Origin: Christensenella sp964494645
GTDB lineage: Bacteria; Bacillota; Clostridia; Christensenellales; Christensenellaceae
DNA: 64,000 nt
Reading direction: 5' to 3'
Assembly: GCA_964494645.1 (NCBI GenBank)
Contig: CAZBSH010000004.1
Span: 1-64,000, forward strand
The notes beneath the pieces were generated by a model. The model was not told the DNA's origin and ran no database searches. It saw only the letters and a list, made by a program, of their open reading frames with translations. This document shows, piece after piece, positions 25,508 to 34,499 of the stretch; within the stretch, counting starts at the first letter, position 1, and every line of letters begins with the position of its first letter. A program made the translations under genes and the position numbers.

Positions 25508-26404
25508 ATGAAACTTTCTTATAACGAAGCGACAGCGGCGAATTGTTCTACCTTGTCAAAAGACCTTGTGTTATGTGAAGAGAATGGATTTGACTATATC
25601 GAGATACGCGGCGATATGCTGCTTGATTACCTGATGGAACATCCGGCGGCGGCATTGAAAGATTTTTTTGACAATAGCCACTTACAACCGCACGCGATCA
25701 ATGCGCTATATACATACGCGGATATGTTCCATCCGCAAAGGGCGGATACGTCCCGCGACCGTGCGCTGTGCGCATACTTTCTTGCGTGCTGTGAGACGGC
25801 GTACAAGATCGGCGGTCATTACTTTATCGTTGTACCGCACCTTCTTGACGACAGCGATAATATCTATTTGCCGCACGACCCTAATACAACAGCGTATCCG
25901 TATGATCAGGAAAAGGTGATGGAGGATTCTGTGCGGATATTGAGGAAACTGGCGGGAATGTCGGAGCAATATGAGATGAAGCTGGCGTGGGAACCGGTGG
26001 GCAGTATGGGCTGTGCGGTACGCACAGCGCGCGATGCTATGGAGATCATTGATGAAACGGGCTGCGATAATGTTGGCATTACATTAGACCCCTTCAATTT
26101 GTATTTGGACGGCAAAAGAAATGATTTTTCCGATCTCGCCCGGATACCCGCGGAAAAAATATTCGCGGTACACATCAATAATTGCGACACGCTGCCGTTG
26201 GGAATCCTTGATCATTGCCACAGACGATTCGTGGACGAGGGCGAGATTGACCTTGATCAGTACCTTGCCAATATCAAGAAGACAGGATATGACGGAATGG
26301 TATCGATCGAAACGTTCCGACCCGAATATTATGAAATGACCCCGGAAGATGTGATTAGGACGGCATATTTAACAACAAAGGCGCTTGTGGACGGACGACT
26401 GTAG
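25508..26404 (+). CDS. Xylose-isomerase-like TIM-barrel protein (sugar isomerase/epimerase family)
   Basis: A 298-residue protein from the ATG at 25508, with GGAGG 7 bp upstream; the longer frame from 25379 crosses the promoter. Family features: ENGFDYIEIRGDMLL, KLAWEPVGSMGCAVR with a metal-binding Glu, VGITLDPFNLYLDG with Asp, FAVHINNCD with His, and YDGMVSIETFRPEYY with the last Glu. These match metal-dependent sugar or inosose isomerases and dehydratases (IolE/IolI/tagatose epimerase type). It probably isomerises the imported substrate. It diverges from the split-transketolase operon. Confidence 0.8.
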   Translation: MKLSYNEATAANCSTLSKDLVLCEENGFDYIEIRGDMLLDYLMEHPAAALKDFFDNSHLQPHAINALYTYADMFHPQRADTSRDRALCAYFLACCETAYKIGGHYFIVVPHLLDDSDNIYLPHDPNTTAYPYDQEKVMEDSVRILRKLAGMSEQYEMKLAWEPVGSMGCAVRTARDAMEIIDETGCDNVGITLDPFNLYLDGKRNDFSDLARIPAEKIFAVHINNCDTLPLGILDHCHRRFVDEGEIDLDQYLANIKKTGYDGMVSIETFRPEYYEMTPEDVIRTAYLTTKALVDGRL

Positions 26405-26673
26405 CTGAACAGGCAGAATGGTTTTCTGAAAAAAGAGCGTTGTGGGATTATTATAACCAGAAAATAATATACAATTTTCTGAAATAATATTGACAAATTA
26501 AAAAATGTATATATAATTACTTTTTAGAATCCAAAAACATTTTTGATATACCTTGCAGCTATTTCTTCTATGTATTTTCTTCTTTGTATCATACGAATCA
26601 TTATTTCTATATGTTTCTATACTCTTGATATATCTACTATCACTTTAAAACCATATTAAGAAAGGAGAAACCG
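26405..26673 (+). promoter_or_regulatory. Promoter and long AT-rich leader of the tautomerase-ABC operon
   Basis: TTGACA at 26490-26495 and perfect TATAAT at 26512-26517 (16-bp spacer). A TATACAA half-site (26468-26474), the reverse complement of the TTGTATA motif upstream of the previous gene, lies just before it. The leader of about 150 bases is T-rich, contains TTTGTATCATACGAA near 26583, an imperfect palindrome of the same type, and has no riboswitch I recognise. AAGGAG lies 7-8 bp before the ATG at 26674. Confidence 0.6.
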
Positions 26674-27015
26674 ATGCCATTTATTGATATCCGTACAACA
26701 AGAACCGTCCCTGCGGCAAAAAGCGAAGCGCTGAAAAGCAGGATCGGAGGGATCATTGATATCATTCCGGAAAAAAGCGAAGCAGTCCTGATGATTGATA
26801 TCAATGACAAGTGCAATCTCTTTTTCGGCGGAAAGAGACAGGAATGCTGCTATATGGCAGTCAACCTGCATCATGAAGCGCCGATGGAAAATAAAAAAGA
26901 GCTGATCGAGAAATTGTTTGTGATCGTGGCTTCTGAGCTTGAGATCGAACAGGATAATATTTTTATAACCATCAGCGAATTCCCATATTGGGGTGCAGGC
27001 GGCCAATATATATAG
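26674..27015 (+). CDS. MIF-like phenylpyruvate tautomerase-related protein
   Basis: A 113-residue member of the macrophage migration inhibitory factor branch of the tautomerase superfamily. The first residue after Met is Pro2, the catalytic base in the family. Family-like segments are AVLMIDINDKCNLFFGGKRQ, CYMAVNLH and the C-terminal DNIFITISEFPYWGAGG. It would interconvert keto and enol forms of a 2-oxo acid or related compound. It is the first gene of the plus-strand catabolic operon, so it may act on a pathway intermediate (inference). Confidence 0.75.
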   Translation: MPFIDIRTTRTVPAAKSEALKSRIGGIIDIIPEKSEAVLMIDINDKCNLFFGGKRQECCYMAVNLHHEAPMENKKELIEKLFVIVASELEIEQDNIFITISEFPYWGAGGQYI

Positions 27016-27066
27016 GCAGCAGATGAAATGACAGTATATAGCAGATAAAAAGAGGAGGTAAAGACT

Positions 27067-28236
27067 TTGAAAGATATTATGATCAATTTTCCAACAAAGG
27101 TAATGATTGGGGACGGCATGCTCAAAAACCTGGGCGAACAGGCAAGCGGACTGGGTAAGAAAGCGTTTGTGCTGTATGATCCGTTTCTGAAAGGCTCAGC
27201 GACATTGCAGGCTATTTTTGACGACTTGAAAGCATGTGGTGTGGCGTACACTGAATTTGACGACGTTGTTCCCAATCCGCGCAATACGACGATTGATCGC
27301 GGCGCTGGGATCTGCGCACAGGAAAAATGCGATGTCGTGATCGGCATTGGCGGCGGCAGCGCCATTGATTCGGCAAAGGCAATCGCGCTTGTGATGACAA
27401 ACGGGGGAACATGCTGGGAATATACGGAGCGGCAGAACGAATATGTGCATCGTCCGGAAAAGTCTGCGCTGCCTTTGATCGTGATACCAACAACGGCAGG
27501 GACGGGGACGGAGGCAACGCCTTGCGCGGTTATCAACAATCCGTCGCTGAAAAGAAAATGTACGATTATCAATCCGGCGATTTATCCGACGGTCTCGCTG
27601 ATCGACCCGGCGCTGATGACGTCCATCCCTCAGCTCAGTACGGCACTTACCGGCATTGATACGTTTGCACATGCGTTTGAAGCGTATATCTCAAAAAATG
27701 CTAACGAATGGACAGATACGATCGCACTGCGCTCTATTGAACTGTTTGCGCGTTCGATCCGCGCGGCGGTAAAGGATGGATCAGACATCGATGCGCGCTA
27801 TGATATGGCACTTGCATGTATGCTTGGCGGATGGTCGATCGCACAGGCGGGCGTGACTTTGCCGCACGCGTTGGGACAGCCCTTGAGCGCTTTTACGGAT
27901 GCGCCGCACGGTGGTACGCTTGCGGCATGTCTGGTACAGATTATTGAATGGACGCTGCCGTATGGGGAAGATAAATTTGCGAAGGTAGCAGAAATATTCG
28001 ATCCGTCGCTTGTAGGAAAAAGTAAGACGGAGCAGGCCGCAGCGTTGCCGGAGTTGCTGTACAAGCTTTATCAGGAGATTGGGGTAGACGTTTCCTTTGG
28101 GGGCTATGGTCTTAAGGAGGAGGAGATCCCCGCGTTTGTTGATCTGGCGTATACGGCGTTCAAGCAGGATATTGACGGGCATCCGAAGCCGACCAGCCGT
28201 GAAGATGTGGAGCGGTTGGTACAACAATGTATGTAA
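27067..28236 (+). CDS. Iron-containing alcohol dehydrogenase
   Basis: Group III metal-dependent dehydrogenase, 389 residues. It shows the cofactor loop GIGGGSAIDSAKAIAL, PTTAGTGTEATPCAVI, and metal-ligand regions around TGIDTFAHAFEAYIS and GVTLPHALGQPLSAFTDAPHG. The start is TTG at 27067 with GAGGAGG about 8 bp upstream; no better ATG is close. It may reduce an aldehyde (such as a transketolase product) to an alcohol, or oxidise a diol. It follows the tautomerase gene by 51 bp. Confidence 0.92.
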   Translation: MKDIMINFPTKVMIGDGMLKNLGEQASGLGKKAFVLYDPFLKGSATLQAIFDDLKACGVAYTEFDDVVPNPRNTTIDRGAGICAQEKCDVVIGIGGGSAIDSAKAIALVMTNGGTCWEYTERQNEYVHRPEKSALPLIVIPTTAGTGTEATPCAVINNPSLKRKCTIINPAIYPTVSLIDPALMTSIPQLSTALTGIDTFAHAFEAYISKNANEWTDTIALRSIELFARSIRAAVKDGSDIDARYDMALACMLGGWSIAQAGVTLPHALGQPLSAFTDAPHGGTLAACLVQIIEWTLPYGEDKFAKVAEIFDPSLVGKSKTEQAAALPELLYKLYQEIGVDVSFGGYGLKEEEIPAFVDLAYTAFKQDIDGHPKPTSREDVERLVQQCM

Positions 28237-28251
28237 AAGGGGGACAAAGAA

Positions 28252-28692
28252 ATGACAAAATCGGAAATGGCAAAAAATAATTTTAGCGATGGCTATAACT
28301 GCGCGCAGAGTGTAGCGCTTGCCTTTGCGGAAGATGTGGATATGGACAGAGCGGCATTGGCACGCCTCGCCAATGGTTTTGGCGGCGGCGTTGCGTGGAC
28401 GGATAATATCTGTGGGACGGCTTCTGCGATCGCGATTATTCTGGCGCTTAGGAACGGAAAGGAAAAACCGGAGCAAACGGACAAGCAATTGCACACCTAC
28501 GAGTTGGTCAATGCGGCGGTAACGGAATTTAAGGATGCGTTGGGAAGCGATCAATGTACTGTTCTTTTGGGATATAACCTTTCTGATCCGAAGGAACGGG
28601 AACAGGCGGGCGAAGCGGGGGCATTTCACCCCACATGCGACGCTTATGTGGCAAAAGCGGCTGAAATCATAGAAAAATATCTCGCAATGTAA
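28252..28692 (+). CDS. C_GCAxxG_C_C family redox protein
   Basis: A 146-residue small protein with the family's conserved cysteines: DGYNCAQSVALAF, the glycine-rich GFGGG, ICGTASAIA, DQC and PTCDAY. The family is widespread in anaerobes; its biochemical role is unknown, but the invariant cysteines suggest a redox or metal cofactor. It lies 15 bp after the iron alcohol dehydrogenase and 48 bp before CoA-disulfide reductase, which suggests a thiol or electron-transfer role in this operon (inference). Confidence 0.8.
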   Translation: MTKSEMAKNNFSDGYNCAQSVALAFAEDVDMDRAALARLANGFGGGVAWTDNICGTASAIAIILALRNGKEKPEQTDKQLHTYELVNAAVTEFKDALGSDQCTVLLGYNLSDPKEREQAGEAGAFHPTCDAYVAKAAEIIEKYLAM

Positions 28693-28740
28693 GAAATATC
28701 CCGCAGCAGTGGAGATCGGGGCACAACAGAAGGAGAAGGT

Positions 28741-30402
28741 ATGAAGAAGATAGTGATTGTGGGCGGTGTGGCCGGCGGAGCCGGTACGGCTGCCAGAATG
28801 AGACGTTTGGAAGAAGATGCGCAGATCCTACTGCTTGAAAAGGGAGAGTATATTTCCTTTGCAAATTGCGGCCTGCCGTATTATATTGGCGACGAGATAG
28901 AGGACCGGGATGATCTGCTTGTTATGACAGTACAGGGGATGAAAGAACGTTTTGATATTGATATCAGGGTAAAACATGAAGTGTTCTCCATTGACCGGCA
29001 AAGGAAGATTGTGTCGGTAAAGAATTTGGTAGACCAAACGACCTATGAAGAAGCGTACGATACTCTTGTTTTATCCCCGGGATCGACGCCCTTCATCCCC
29101 GATATCCCGGGCGTCGATGACGAAGCGGTGTTTACATTATGGAATATGTTCGACACGGACAAGCTAAAAGGGTACGTGCTTGAGAACAAGCCGCAAAAGG
29201 CGCTGGTGGTTGGCGGCGGGTTTATCGGTCTTGAAATGGTGGAAAACCTGCGCAGGCTTGGGATAGACGTCACTTTGGTGGAGATGCTCGATCAGGTTAT
29301 GCCGAATATCGATTTCGAGATGGCGCAGATCGTACATGCCACGCTTAAAAAGCATGATGTACACCTGAAGCTGGGACGGAGGCTTGACAGCCTTGCGCGC
29401 ACAGATGGAGAATTGACCGCTACGCTCGACAATGGCGAGAGGGTTAAGACGGATATGGTGGTCATGGCGGTCGGCGTACGTCCGCAAAGCGATCTCGCCA
29501 AACAAGCAGGGCTTGCGTGCGGGGAAACAGGCGGAATTATTGTAGATAAATTTTTAAAAACGAGCGATGAAAACATTTATGCGTTGGGTGACGCCATAGA
29601 GGTGAGGCATCTTATGTCAGGGAAACCGGCGATGATCCCACTGGCGGGTCCTGCCAACAAGCAGGCAAGGATATGTGCAGACAACATGCATGGCGACCAT
29701 ATTGCCTACCGTGGAAGTATGGGAAGTTCGGTTGCCAAGGTATTCGAGCTGACGGTTGCTTCGACGGGGCTCAATGAACGTCAATTAAAAGAACTGGATC
29801 GGCAGGAGGGCGACGATTATTTTGTGGCTAAAACACACGCATGGTCGCACGCAACATATTATCCGGGTGCGACGCAGATGGCGCTTAAGGTATTCTATGG
29901 ACCGGATGGTAGGATACTTGGGGCAAGCGCGGTAGGAAAGGACGGCGTGGATAAGCGTATGGACGTGATCGCGACGACGATGTATTTTGGAGGGACGATA
30001 TACGATCTGGGTCGATTGCAATTGTGTTATGCGCCGCCGTATTCGTCCGCGAAGGATCCTGTCAATATGATCGGCTTTATGGCGGAAAACAACTTGAGTG
30101 GAAAATGCCGGTTTATGTCGTGGGATCAGGTTGATAAGCTTGATCCGAAAAAATATACAGTACTGGATGTACGCGAGGATGGCGAAGTGGCGCGAGGCAT
30201 GATCGACGGAGCGGTACACATCCCCCTTGGGCAGCTGAGGAGCAGGCTATCGGGGCTTGATAAGAACAAAACGATTGTTGTGTGCTGTGCCATTGGGCTG
30301 CGTGCGTATGTGGCATGCAGGATATTGACCGGACACGGTTTTGATGCGGTCAACCTTTCCGGCGGATATACGACGTACAGTATGGCGCGTAAGGAAATAT
30401 AA
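28741..30402 (+). CDS. CoA-disulfide reductase/NADH oxidase-like flavoprotein with C-terminal rhodanese domain
   Basis: A 553-residue fused enzyme. Residues 1-450 form a pyridine nucleotide-disulfide oxidoreductase: FAD loop VGGVAGGAGTAARMRRLE, single redox Cys43 in FANCGLPYYIG, NAD loop VVGGGFIGLEMVENL, and YAPPYSSAKDPVN at the dimer domain end. Residues about 465-553 form a rhodanese domain with VLDVREDGE and an active-site loop VVCCAIGLRAY. Such CoADR-Rhd proteins reduce CoA disulfides, per- or polysulfides. Its place in a sugar operon is unexpected and may protect CoA or handle sulfane sulfur. Confidence 0.9.
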   Translation: MKKIVIVGGVAGGAGTAARMRRLEEDAQILLLEKGEYISFANCGLPYYIGDEIEDRDDLLVMTVQGMKERFDIDIRVKHEVFSIDRQRKIVSVKNLVDQTTYEEAYDTLVLSPGSTPFIPDIPGVDDEAVFTLWNMFDTDKLKGYVLENKPQKALVVGGGFIGLEMVENLRRLGIDVTLVEMLDQVMPNIDFEMAQIVHATLKKHDVHLKLGRRLDSLARTDGELTATLDNGERVKTDMVVMAVGVRPQSDLAKQAGLACGETGGIIVDKFLKTSDENIYALGDAIEVRHLMSGKPAMIPLAGPANKQARICADNMHGDHIAYRGSMGSSVAKVFELTVASTGLNERQLKELDRQEGDDYFVAKTHAWSHATYYPGATQMALKVFYGPDGRILGASAVGKDGVDKRMDVIATTMYFGGTIYDLGRLQLCYAPPYSSAKDPVNMIGFMAENNLSGKCRFMSWDQVDKLDPKKYTVLDVREDGEVARGMIDGAVHIPLGQLRSRLSGLDKNKTIVVCCAIGLRAYVACRILTGHGFDAVNLSGGYTTYSMARKEI

Positions 30403-30442
30403 ACCACACGGATATGCAAAAAGTCGGAGAAGAGGTGGAAAG

Positions 30443-31942
30443 ATGCAGAACAGTGAATTGCTGGTAGAAATGGAAAATATATCGATCAGTTTCGGCGGTG
30501 TGAACGCGTTACAGGATGTGCGCTTTGACCTAAGACCCGGGGAGATACATGCGTTGATGGGAGAGAACGGCGCCGGAAAATCGACGCTGATCAAAATACT
30601 TTCCGGTGTATATACAAAGGATGAAGGAACGATCAAACTGCATGGACAACCGGTCAACATACAAGACCCAAAGCAGGCAAAGGAACATAAGATATCTGTT
30701 ATTTATCAGGAATTTGCTTTGGCAAAAGACCTGACGGTGGCAGAAAATATCTTTATTGACCATCTGGGTCTGGGCAAAAAATTCATCAACTGGCCTGCGC
30801 TCAACAAGAACGCAAGGAAGCTTCTTGACAGGCTTGGGTTTTCAAACATCAATGAAAAACAGCCGGCAGGTGAGCTTAGTGTGGCATGTCAGCAGGTGGT
30901 AGAGATATGTAAATCGCTTTCGCGGAAAACAGAGATATTGGTGTTAGACGAACCGACGGCGGTGCTGGCTTCGAGCGAGATCGAGCAGTTGTTCCAACTG
31001 ATCAACGGTCTTAAAAATGAAGGGGTGGGTATTGTCTATGTTTCACACCGTTTGGAGGAGATATTCAAGATCTCCGATCGCATCACGGTATTAAAGGATG
31101 GGCAGTATGTGAAGACGGTCAACACGAATGAGATCGACGAGCATACGCTTGTCAATACGATGATCGGACGGGAGCTGACGGATTATTATCCTAAGCGGAA
31201 CGCAAAAATCGGCGATATCGTGTTTGAAGCCAAAAACATCTCCAACGGCATTGCCGCAAAAAATGTTTCCTTTCATGTACGCGCCGGAGAGGTGCTTGGC
31301 TTAAGCGGTTTGGTCGGCTCCGGGCGGACGGAAACGGCACGGGCGATTTTTGGAGCAGATAAAAAAGACAGCGGCGAAGTATACTTGTACGGCAAAAAGA
31401 TCAAGACCGATTCGCCGTGGGAGTCTGTGAAGCAGGGGATCGGTTTTCTGGTTGAGGACAGGAAGAGCCAGGGAGTACTGCTCGACTTGTCATGCAGGAT
31501 CAATATCACGATGTCTTCTATAAGGGACTACCGGAAATCCTTTGACGTGATCGATACACACAAGGAAAAGAAACGTGTGCAGGAACTGATCGACCAGTTG
31601 AAAATCAAAACGGCGGGACAGGAGGCGGACGTGAAATCGCTATCGGGCGGGAATCAGCAAAAGGTTGCCTTTGCGAAATGGATCGCCAGCAATTCTAAGG
31701 TATTGATTTTAGATGAACCTACGAGGGGCGTGGATGTCGGCGCGAAAATCGAAATTTATAAGATTATCAACCAACTGGCGGAGGAGGGGATGCCTATCAT
31801 CATGATATCCTCTGAGATGCCCGAGATCATAGGGATGTGTGATCGCGTGATCGTGATGCATGAGGGCGTAGTGGCCGGTGAAGTTGATCGTCAAGAAATT
31901 TGTGAAGAAAAACTAATACATTTTGCAATGGGGGTAGGTTGA
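30443..31942 (+). CDS. Sugar ABC transporter ATP-binding protein (RbsA/MglA type)
   Basis: Energises import of a monosaccharide-type solute. The 499-residue protein has two fused ATPase domains. The first has Walker A GENGAGKST, signature LSVACQQVV and Walker B LVLDEPTAVL. The second has a degenerate Walker A (GLVGSGRTE), signature LSGGNQQKV and Walker B LILDEPTRGVD. This pattern is typical of ribose/galactose transporters. The ATG at 30443 has AGAGGTGG upstream; an in-frame start at 30341 lies inside the previous gene and is rejected. The permease follows 1 bp after the stop codon. Confidence 0.94.
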   Translation: MQNSELLVEMENISISFGGVNALQDVRFDLRPGEIHALMGENGAGKSTLIKILSGVYTKDEGTIKLHGQPVNIQDPKQAKEHKISVIYQEFALAKDLTVAENIFIDHLGLGKKFINWPALNKNARKLLDRLGFSNINEKQPAGELSVACQQVVEICKSLSRKTEILVLDEPTAVLASSEIEQLFQLINGLKNEGVGIVYVSHRLEEIFKISDRITVLKDGQYVKTVNTNEIDEHTLVNTMIGRELTDYYPKRNAKIGDIVFEAKNISNGIAAKNVSFHVRAGEVLGLSGLVGSGRTETARAIFGADKKDSGEVYLYGKKIKTDSPWESVKQGIGFLVEDRKSQGVLLDLSCRINITMSSIRDYRKSFDVIDTHKEKKRVQELIDQLKIKTAGQEADVKSLSGGNQQKVAFAKWIASNSKVLILDEPTRGVDVGAKIEIYKIINQLAEEGMPIIMISSEMPEIIGMCDRVIVMHEGVVAGEVDRQEICEEKLIHFAMGVG

Positions 31943-31943
31943 C

Positions 31944-32945
31944 ATGAATGAACAAAGCCTGGAAAAAAAATTTAGTCTGAAAGATATTTTCATCAAGTAT
32001 AACGCAATATTGATCCTGATCATTTTGATCGTGGTCTCTGCCATTTTATCGCCTGTGTTTTTAACGCCGGGCAATATTTTTAACCTCTTAAGGCAAAATA
32101 TGCCGCTGCTCATCATATCAATGGGTATGCTATATGTGATTTTGACGGGAGGAATTGACCTCTCTGTAGGATCGATGGCGGCGGTCGGCGGTATGGTGCT
32201 TTCCATGGCTCTTACTTCATGGGGGCTCAACAGCGGCGGAGGGCTGGTATTGTCCCTTGTGCTCGCGTTTGTACCGGGCATCGTACTGGGAGCGGCAAGC
32301 GGCGCGCTTATTGCCTATGTAAGGGTCGCACCGTTTATCGTGACGCTTGCGATGATGACCATTGCAAAAGGGATGGCCTTTATTTTTACAAACGGACAAC
32401 CTGTTCGCTGGCCGCAGGATACGGCGGCAACATCGTTTTTGATCAGTTTTGGTAAGGATTCGGCACTGGGTATCCCGTGGCCGGTGATCCTGGGTATCGC
32501 CGTATTCGTTGTTTTTCTGCTGATCACACGGTTTACGGTGTTTGGCAGGATGATCATTGCGACGGGATCGAACGAAACGGCTGTGAATCTGTCCGGAATC
32601 AAAGCACAGAAGTACCAGTTCAGCGCGTACGTGATCAGCGGATGTATGGCGGTCCTCGGCGGAATCTGTATGACAGCCCGCACAGGAATGGGTACACCAA
32701 TCACCGGAGACGGATATGAGCTGGATGCGATCGCAGCCTGTGTCATCGGCGGAGCCAGCCTTTCGGGCGGCAAGGGGAAGGTGGTCAATACGCTGATCGG
32801 CGTGATGATCCTTGCCCTGATCACGAACATCATGAATCTGATGAGTGTGCCGGCTTATCCGCAGCAGATCGTCAAGGGGCTTGTCATCATCGGCGCGGTC
32901 GTACTCCAAAAGGTAGGGGCGAGCAATAAAAATACGGCAGTATAG
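31944..32945 (+). CDS. Sugar ABC transporter permease (RbsC type)
   Basis: A 333-residue membrane protein with about 8-10 hydrophobic helices. Family features: MGMLYVILTGGIDLSVGSMA near residue 65 and GDGYELDAIAACVIGGASLS near residue 255, both typical RbsC/BPD_transp_2 segments. It overlaps tightly with the ATPase gene. With the ATPase and the binding lipoprotein at 34500 it makes a full importer; two enzyme genes interrupt the transporter genes. Confidence 0.94.
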   Translation: MNEQSLEKKFSLKDIFIKYNAILILIILIVVSAILSPVFLTPGNIFNLLRQNMPLLIISMGMLYVILTGGIDLSVGSMAAVGGMVLSMALTSWGLNSGGGLVLSLVLAFVPGIVLGAASGALIAYVRVAPFIVTLAMMTIAKGMAFIFTNGQPVRWPQDTAATSFLISFGKDSALGIPWPVILGIAVFVVFLLITRFTVFGRMIIATGSNETAVNLSGIKAQKYQFSAYVISGCMAVLGGICMTARTGMGTPITGDGYELDAIAACVIGGASLSGGKGKVVNTLIGVMILALITNIMNLMSVPAYPQQIVKGLVIIGAVVLQKVGASNKNTAV

Positions 32946-32974
32946 TAAAAGACGCGGGAAAAGGAGAATGTGAC

Positions 32975-33751
32975 ATGTTGTTGAAAGATAAGATCGTGGT
33001 CATTACGGGTTCTACGAGAGGCATTGGCAAGGGTATCGCGCTGCAATGTGCAAAGGAAGGCGCAAAGGTTGTCGTGAGCGGTACGAATGCTAAGCTGGTT
33101 GAGGAGATCAAACCGGAATTTAAGGCGATGGGCTATGATATCGAATCCTTCTTATGTGATGTGACCAAAAAGGAAGACGTGGAGAATCTGATGCGCTTTG
33201 CATGTGAGACGTGCGGCGGCATAGACGCTGTAGTCGCCAATGCGGGCATTACGGATGTGATCCGGTTTGACAACCTAACGGAGGAACACTGGGACAGGAT
33301 GATCAACATCAACTTAAAGGGCGTGTATCTGGCAGATCATGCGGCGTTGCCATACCTCAAGGAAAACGGCGGCGGCAGGATCATCAACATCAGCTCGGAC
33401 TGCGGCATCGAGGGATGGGGCTTTCATGCTTCCTACAGCGCGGCGAAGTTTGGCATACGCGGTCTGACACAAGCGCTTGCGAAGGAATTGGGCAGATATA
33501 ACATCAATGTGAATGCGGTATGCCCGGGCATTATCGATACAGAAATGTGGAAAGAGGGGGACGCGATGTCCTCGGAAATCACAGGAGACCCGCTGGGGAG
33601 TTCGTGGCAGGCGAACGTAGACAGGATTCCGCTGGGCAGGGCGGGCAAACCGGAGGATATTGGCAAGGCAGTGGCGATGCTGCTTTCCGAATATGCCGAT
33701 TATATCACGGGGACGACACTGATGGTCGGCGGCGGCAGCGCGGTAAACTGA
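32975..33751 (+). CDS. Short-chain dehydrogenase/reductase
   Basis: A 258-residue NAD(P)-dependent oxidoreductase. Seen: cofactor loop TGSTRGIGKGIALQC, DVTKKEDV, the structural ANAG in VVANAGITD, catalytic Ser in INISSDCGIEG, the YxxxK pair in ASYSAAKFGIRGL, and the C-terminal GTTLMVGGGSAVN. It probably oxidises a hydroxyl of a sugar or polyol. It lies between the permease and the LUD protein within the operon; the substrate is unknown. Confidence 0.92.
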   Translation: MLLKDKIVVITGSTRGIGKGIALQCAKEGAKVVVSGTNAKLVEEIKPEFKAMGYDIESFLCDVTKKEDVENLMRFACETCGGIDAVVANAGITDVIRFDNLTEEHWDRMININLKGVYLADHAALPYLKENGGGRIINISSDCGIEGWGFHASYSAAKFGIRGLTQALAKELGRYNINVNAVCPGIIDTEMWKEGDAMSSEITGDPLGSSWQANVDRIPLGRAGKPEDIGKAVAMLLSEYADYITGTTLMVGGGSAVN

Positions 33752-33755
33752 TGGC

Positions 33756-34379
33756 ATGAACATCATAAAGGAAACAATAGAAAATTTTCAAAAGAGGCAT
33801 TTTCATGCATATTACGCAAAGGACGGCGACCAAGCGAAGGAACAGGTACTAAAGCTGATCTCGCAGGAAAAAAGCGTAGGCATCGGCGGGTCTATGACCA
33901 TCAGCGAACTGGGACTATATGAAGCGCTGAAGAAGCGGGGAAACACCGTATGGTCGCACTGGCTGGGAGAGGAGACTTTTACCAAAGCCCAGTTTGAAGG
34001 AGAGCGGACGGCAGACGTATATCTTTGCTCGAGCAATGCCGTTATGAAACGCGGCGCGCTCGTCAATACGGATGGGCTTGGAAACCGCGTCGCCTATATG
34101 TTTCACGGACCGAAGACAGTCATTGTGGTGTGCGGTAAAAATAAGATTGTCGATGGCGGTTATGAAGAGGCGATCGACCGTGTGAAAAATGCCGCCGCTC
34201 CGCAAAATGTAAAGCGGCTTGGATTTTCAAAAAATCCTTGCTATCAAACAGGCAAATGTCACGACTGTTATTCTAAGGACCGCATATGCAGTGTGACGAC
34301 GATCATAGAGGAACCGACAAAGGAGCCGTTTGCGCGGGAATATCATATCATTTTAGTGGATCGGAATCTGGGTTTTTAG
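33756..34379 (+). CDS. LUD-domain protein (LutC/YkgG-like)
   Basis: A 207-residue protein of the lactate-utilisation (DUF162) fold: SVGIGGSMTISELGLYEALK, then DVYLCSSNAVMKRGALVNTD, and the end IILVDRNLGF. A four-cysteine segment, NPCYQTGKCHDCYSKDRICS, lies near residue 165 and may bind metal or an Fe-S cluster. LutC-type proteins help oxidise lactate or other 2-hydroxy acids, but no LutA or LutB is present here. It starts 2 bp after the SDR stop codon. A role with a hydroxy-acid intermediate is inferred. Confidence 0.85.
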   Translation: MNIIKETIENFQKRHFHAYYAKDGDQAKEQVLKLISQEKSVGIGGSMTISELGLYEALKKRGNTVWSHWLGEETFTKAQFEGERTADVYLCSSNAVMKRGALVNTDGLGNRVAYMFHGPKTVIVVCGKNKIVDGGYEEAIDRVKNAAAPQNVKRLGFSKNPCYQTGKCHDCYSKDRICSVTTIIEEPTKEPFAREYHIILVDRNLGF

Positions 34380-34449
34380 CCTTTTGACATTGAAATCAAA
34401 CAGGAATCAACGGAACGGCAGCCACGGCTGCGTCGGTTGCGTAAGTTTT

Positions 34450-34468
34450 CCCTATCACAAAAATAGGG
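34450..34468 (+). other. Hairpin in the leader of the binding-protein gene
   Basis: CCCTAT and ATAGGG pair around CACAAAA. Upstream, CAGCC-AC-GGCTG (about 34421) forms a second small hairpin. Such 5' structures often stabilise or separately process the binding-protein mRNA; this is inferred. Confidence 0.35.
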
Positions 34469-34499
34469 TAGATCATACAAATATCATGGAGGTAAGAAA

